A DNA stretch of 26,199 nucleotides from CAZAYP01 sp964489425 [NCBI: uncultured Verrucomicrobiota bacterium] (GTDB lineage: Bacteria > Verrucomicrobiota > Kiritimatiellia > RZYC01), in the NCBI GenBank assembly GCA_964489425.1, contig CAZAYP010000072.1, forward strand, positions 1 through 26,199. The letters run 5' to 3'. Position 1 is the first letter of the stretch; the number at the start of each line of letters is the position of its first letter. Below are positions 23,331 through 26,199 of this stretch, piece by piece. Below the pieces are notes generated by a model. The model did not search any database and was not told the origin of the DNA. It worked only from the letters and a program-made list of their open reading frames with translations. A program made the position numbers and the translations under genes.

Positions 23331-23417
23331 ATGTTTATCCTTTCTTGAACCTGTTCTTGTTCCCTATTTGTTTCACCGGATGTTGCCTTCCAAATCCAAC
23401 CCCTTATGACCAGCCTG

Positions 23418-25172
23418 TCAGGGCTTTGCCGCCGGCGGTGCCTGCCGCGCAAACGGCTCGTAGGGCCGCCCGCTCCACTGGATACCCATGTGGTTGGAAA
23501 ACTCCAGGGTGTTTAACCGGACGCCGTGTACGAGAACGCCCAGGCAAGCCAAGGCGATGTTCAGCGCATGCCCAAGGAATAGCAGCACCGCACCCGCCAA
23601 TCCGCCCAGCACGCTGCCGAACAGGGGCGAGAGCATCGTGTTGAAGGCGCTAGCCATGGCATAGCCGGCTGATCCCACCGCGAACAAACGCACGTAGGAC
23701 ACCACGTCCACGAAATTACTGATCAGGTTCAGGGGCAACATGACATGGTTGAACCACTCGTCCTTTAAAACTTTCACCGGGGTCATAAAGAAAATGATCA
23801 GCACGGCCCCGACCCCGAACACGTAGTACATGAACTGGGGCATGCCGTACCCCAGCACCAAATGGCAGGCCATGAAAAACATGAACCACGTGGTGCAGGT
23901 CCAGCCGATATGTGACAGGGCGACAGTGCTGCGGCGTTGCAGGATCACGTTCCATAGGTGGGCGATTGTGATATGCACGGCCCCGAGCAGGAAACATAGG
24001 AACATCACGTTATTATCGCTGCTCAGCCACGTGCTATAGGGCACGGGCAACCGGGCTTTATCCATGCCAAAATACGAGCCCGTGGCGACGCCCCAAGCGA
24101 TGGTGGCGCCACTCATCAGGTACATCATATGGAAAAAGTAGGCTGGCGCCTTGGGCAGTTTCTTGCGCGCGATGAACGTCAGCGCCAGAAACACCAGACC
24201 ATACCCGGCATCGCCAACCAGCATGGCAAAAAAGATCGTCAGAAAATAGAGGAACGGCGCACTGACATCCACTTCCTTGTACCCGGGCAACAAGCCGGTC
24301 ATGTCCAGCATAGCCTTGATCGGCTTGACCCAGATGGAGTTTCGCAGCAGCGTGGGGGTGGGGTCGTCCGGGTCCGGATCGGTAACCACCAGGCCCCACC
24401 CGTGCTGGCGGGCAGCGGCCTGCAAGGCCGGCACCGCCGGCTCGGGACAGTACCCGCTCCAGTAGTTGAGGTGCGGGGCGGCGCCCATGCCCGCGCGCGC
24501 CTCCAGGAACGCCACTTCATCGCGCTGTTGGCGCGCCAGCAGGTGCAGCGCGTCCACGTCGCCCGCGGTATCCCGGACGGCCTGCTCCGCGGCCGCCAGC
24601 CGCGTGGCGATCTCCGCCAGTTCCTGGCGCACGTGCGCCAGGCCCGCGCCCGGCAGGCGCAGCTCGGTGGCCTCCACGCTGAATTCCCCGCGGCCCACCA
24701 CCGCAAAGTAGACCGTGTCTTTGCCACGGTTCAGGTCCACGCGCACCGCATGGTCTGGCAGCGCCACCCTGGCTTTGAGATCGGCTTGGTACAACTTGAC
24801 GGTTACCCCCGCCTGTGCCAGCCGCCGGACCGCGGCCGGATCAAACGCGCCGTAGGGCGCCAGGCGGCGCTCCTCGTTGAGCAGGGTCTCGCGCCGCGCT
24901 TCCAAGGCCCGCTTCTCTTCCAGCTTCGCGGCCAGATCCTGGAACACCTCGGCGGCGGCGCGGCCGGAAGGCCGGCTGGTCTTGGCCGGGACCAGGGTGT
25001 CGGCTACGCGCAGGATTTGATCCAACCGGGCGCGGGCCTGGTCCAAACCCTCGCCGGCAGGGGGGCGGACGTGTGCCAGGTGCACCACGCCCAGTTCGCG
25101 CAGCCGGTCCAGCGCCGGGGCCTGGTCCTGGGCCATGCAGAGCACGGTCACTTTTTTCATGGGCACGATCAT
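23418..25172 (-). CDS. ntpI: V/A-type ATPase subunit I (stator, a-subunit)
   Basis: Protein of 584 residues, somewhat shorter than the usual 640-660. Residues 1-320 are the cytoplasmic part with coiled-coil segments (LAAKLEEKRALEARRETLLNEE). The C-terminal half holds about seven membrane helices, starting YFLTIFFAMLVGDAGYGLVFLALTF, including the SAGYAMASAFNTML helix and ending LALACLGVLVHGVRLNTLEFSNHM. The start MIVPMKKVTVL is typical of the family. This subunit carries the ion half-channels and links stator to membrane. It lies 26 bases after subunit D. Confidence 0.95.
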   Translation of the reverse strand: MIVPMKKVTVLCMAQDQAPALDRLRELGVVHLAHVRPPAGEGLDQARARLDQILRVADTLVPAKTSRPSGRAAAEVFQDLAAKLEEKRALEARRETLLNEERRLAPYGAFDPAAVRRLAQAGVTVKLYQADLKARVALPDHAVRVDLNRGKDTVYFAVVGRGEFSVEATELRLPGAGLAHVRQELAEIATRLAAAEQAVRDTAGDVDALHLLARQQRDEVAFLEARAGMGAAPHLNYWSGYCPEPAVPALQAAARQHGWGLVVTDPDPDDPTPTLLRNSIWVKPIKAMLDMTGLLPGYKEVDVSAPFLYFLTIFFAMLVGDAGYGLVFLALTFIARKKLPKAPAYFFHMMYLMSGATIAWGVATGSYFGMDKARLPVPYSTWLSSDNNVMFLCFLLGAVHITIAHLWNVILQRRSTVALSHIGWTCTTWFMFFMACHLVLGYGMPQFMYYVFGVGAVLIIFFMTPVKVLKDEWFNHVMLPLNLISNFVDVVSYVRLFAVGSAGYAMASAFNTMLSPLFGSVLGGLAGAVLLFLGHALNIALACLGVLVHGVRLNTLEFSNHMGIQWSGRPYEPFARQAPPAAKP

Positions 25173-25198
25173 GGTTCAGCCCGCCTTTTCCATAAAAC

Positions 25199-25795
25199 TC
25201 AATGCCGCTCCACGGTTTTCTTCTTGGCAATCTTGGCGCGCGCCACGGCCGCGGTGTCCTGGTCGCCCAGGAAAATCCGGACCATGCGGATGTTTTCCTT
25301 GCACTGCGGGATTTTCACCTTCTCAAACAGGTTGACCCGCTGGTTGGTGGTGCGCAGCTCCTCGCGCAGGCAGCGCTCCTGCTCATGCATCACGAGCTGC
25401 TCCGCGCGCAGCCGGACCAGGTGTTCGAGCACCTTGATCCCGTCATCCACCCAGGCCGGGGTGGCGAACAGGTCGGGCACGGCGGTCTTGAACTTGACGC
25501 CGTCCAGGACCGGGATCTCCACGCCGGCGATGTTGCCGATGCCGAGGGTGACGGTTTCCAGCTGCACGTAGGCGTCAAAATCAAAGGGTTCCGCGAACAG
25601 CTTCTGCCAGGCGCCCAGCTGCTGCCAGAGGTGTTCCTCTTCGGCCTTTTTCTCTTCAATGCGCGCCTCGAGCTGGCGCACCTCGACCTGCAGCTGGATC
25701 TTTTTCAGCTGCAGGGTGGGCAGAAACCGCTCGAAGCGCTTCAGCGCGTCGCGCTGCGCCTTGAGCTCGTTCTTGGTGTTCTTGATCTTGCCCAT
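25199..25795 (-). CDS. ntpD: V/A-type ATPase central-stalk subunit D
   Basis: Protein of 198 residues, starting MGKIKNTKNELKAQRDALKRFERFLPTLQLKK, the conserved N-terminal helix of subunit D. A long second helix at the C-terminus (VNLFEKVKIPQCKENIRMVRIFLGDQDTAAVARAKIAKKK) completes the coiled-coil rotor shaft. It turns within the A3B3 head and transmits torque to the K ring. Its ATG directly follows the TAA of subunit B with no gap, so translation is probably coupled. Confidence 0.95.
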   Translation of the reverse strand: MGKIKNTKNELKAQRDALKRFERFLPTLQLKKIQLQVEVRQLEARIEEKKAEEEHLWQQLGAWQKLFAEPFDFDAYVQLETVTLGIGNIAGVEIPVLDGVKFKTAVPDLFATPAWVDDGIKVLEHLVRLRAEQLVMHEQERCLREELRTTNQRVNLFEKVKIPQCKENIRMVRIFLGDQDTAAVARAKIAKKKTVERH

Positions 25796-26199
25796 TTAGC
25801 CCTTGTGTGGCCAGAACTTGTCCACCAGCTTGGTCGGCATGCCGGTCTCGGCCTGGTCAAAGCAGTCGGCCAGGATGCGCCACCCCAGGTCCAGCGCCTG
25901 CTCGAGCGGAATATTCACGCTCAGCTCCATCATTTCCTGCTCAAAGCGCACGCCGTATTTCAGCAGCTTGCGGTCCCAATGGCTCATGCGGAAGCCCATG
26001 GCCTGCTTTTCCAGGGTGGACTTGTAGCCGGCGTAGAGCTGGATCATGGTGTTCATGATCGTGCGGTGATCTTCGCGGGTTTTGCCGTTGACCTGCTGCT
26101 TCAGGCGGCTCAGGGAGCCGAACGGCTCAATGCGCCCGTTGCGCAGGTAGAACTGGCCCTCGGTGATGTAGCCGGTGTTGTCGGGCACCGGGTGGGTGA
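25796..26199 (-). CDS. ntpB: V/A-type ATPase subunit B, 3' part (5' end outside window)
   Basis: Only the last 134 residues are inside the window; the frame is open to the edge and begins [14 protein letters not shown]. This motif is characteristic of subunit B near its C-terminal third. It continues with [38 protein letters not shown] and ends [13 protein letters not shown] is the non-catalytic nucleotide-binding head subunit. The order B-D-I-K matches the compact chlamydial/spirochaetal operon, where E and A come before B. Confidence 0.95.
   Translation of the reverse strand, partial: THPVPDNTGYITEGQFYLRNGRIEPFGSLSRLKQQVNGKTREDHRTIMNTMIQLYAGYKSTLEKQAMGFRMSHWDRKLLKYGVRFEQEMMELSVNIPLEQALDLGWRILADCFDQAETGMPTKLVDKFWPHKG

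Overview
The window is GC-rich bacterial chromosome, most likely from the PVC superphylum (Kiritimatiellota, Lentisphaerota or Verrucomicrobiota). The pointers are a V/A-type ATPase in the chlamydial/spirochaetal order B-D-I-K, secreted LamG-like and FG-GAP proteins, an ECF sigma/zinc anti-sigma/VIT-VWA operon, and extragenic repeats of a style I associate with these phyla. The lineage is an inference. No rRNA, tRNA, transposase or CRISPR array was found.

Layout. 1-1372 (+): 3' part of a TPR protein. 1463-5657 (-): translationally coupled operon of an ECF sigma factor, its zinc-binding anti-sigma factor and a secreted VIT/VWA protein, ending at a clear intrinsic terminator. 6038-6982 (+): secreted LamG-like protein of lower GC, preceded by a 16-bp palindrome. 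7283-8344 (+): XdhC/CoxI protein. 8421-13488 (+): five-gene cluster of EEP hydrolase, C39-like peptidase, RLAN-RimK ATP-grasp ligase, GCS2 ligase and N-formylglutamate amidohydrolase. It looks like a peptide/amide-forming metabolic system, and a REPIN-like element sits between its last two genes. 13539-16946 (+): large secreted protein with fourteen FG-GAP repeats. 17105-18418 (+): divergent NtrC-like response regulator. 18419-18915: repeat-rich intergenic stretch. 18916-22758 (+): small membrane protein, unknown membrane protein, TlyA methyltransferase, NAD kinase, BON lipoprotein and membrane-anchored TPR protein. 22839-26199 (-): V-ATPase subunits K, I, D and B (B is cut by the window edge).

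The most striking feature lies at 13578-13689. A 19-bp palindrome (TTTTCCAA-N3-TTGGAAAA) occurs four times at exactly 31-bp intervals, about three helical turns, so all copies would face the same side of DNA. The array lies downstream of a near-perfect Shine-Dalgarno/ATG and upstream of the signal-peptide hydrophobic core of the FG-GAP gene. It is therefore either translated as an odd N-terminal extension or is a regulatory array within the 5' end of the gene.

The second candidate system is the RimK/GCS2/C39/amidohydrolase cluster. Its members have the activities expected for ATP-dependent ligation of amino-acid-like units and for hydrolytic trimming, and a metal-dependent EEP hydrolase heads the cluster.
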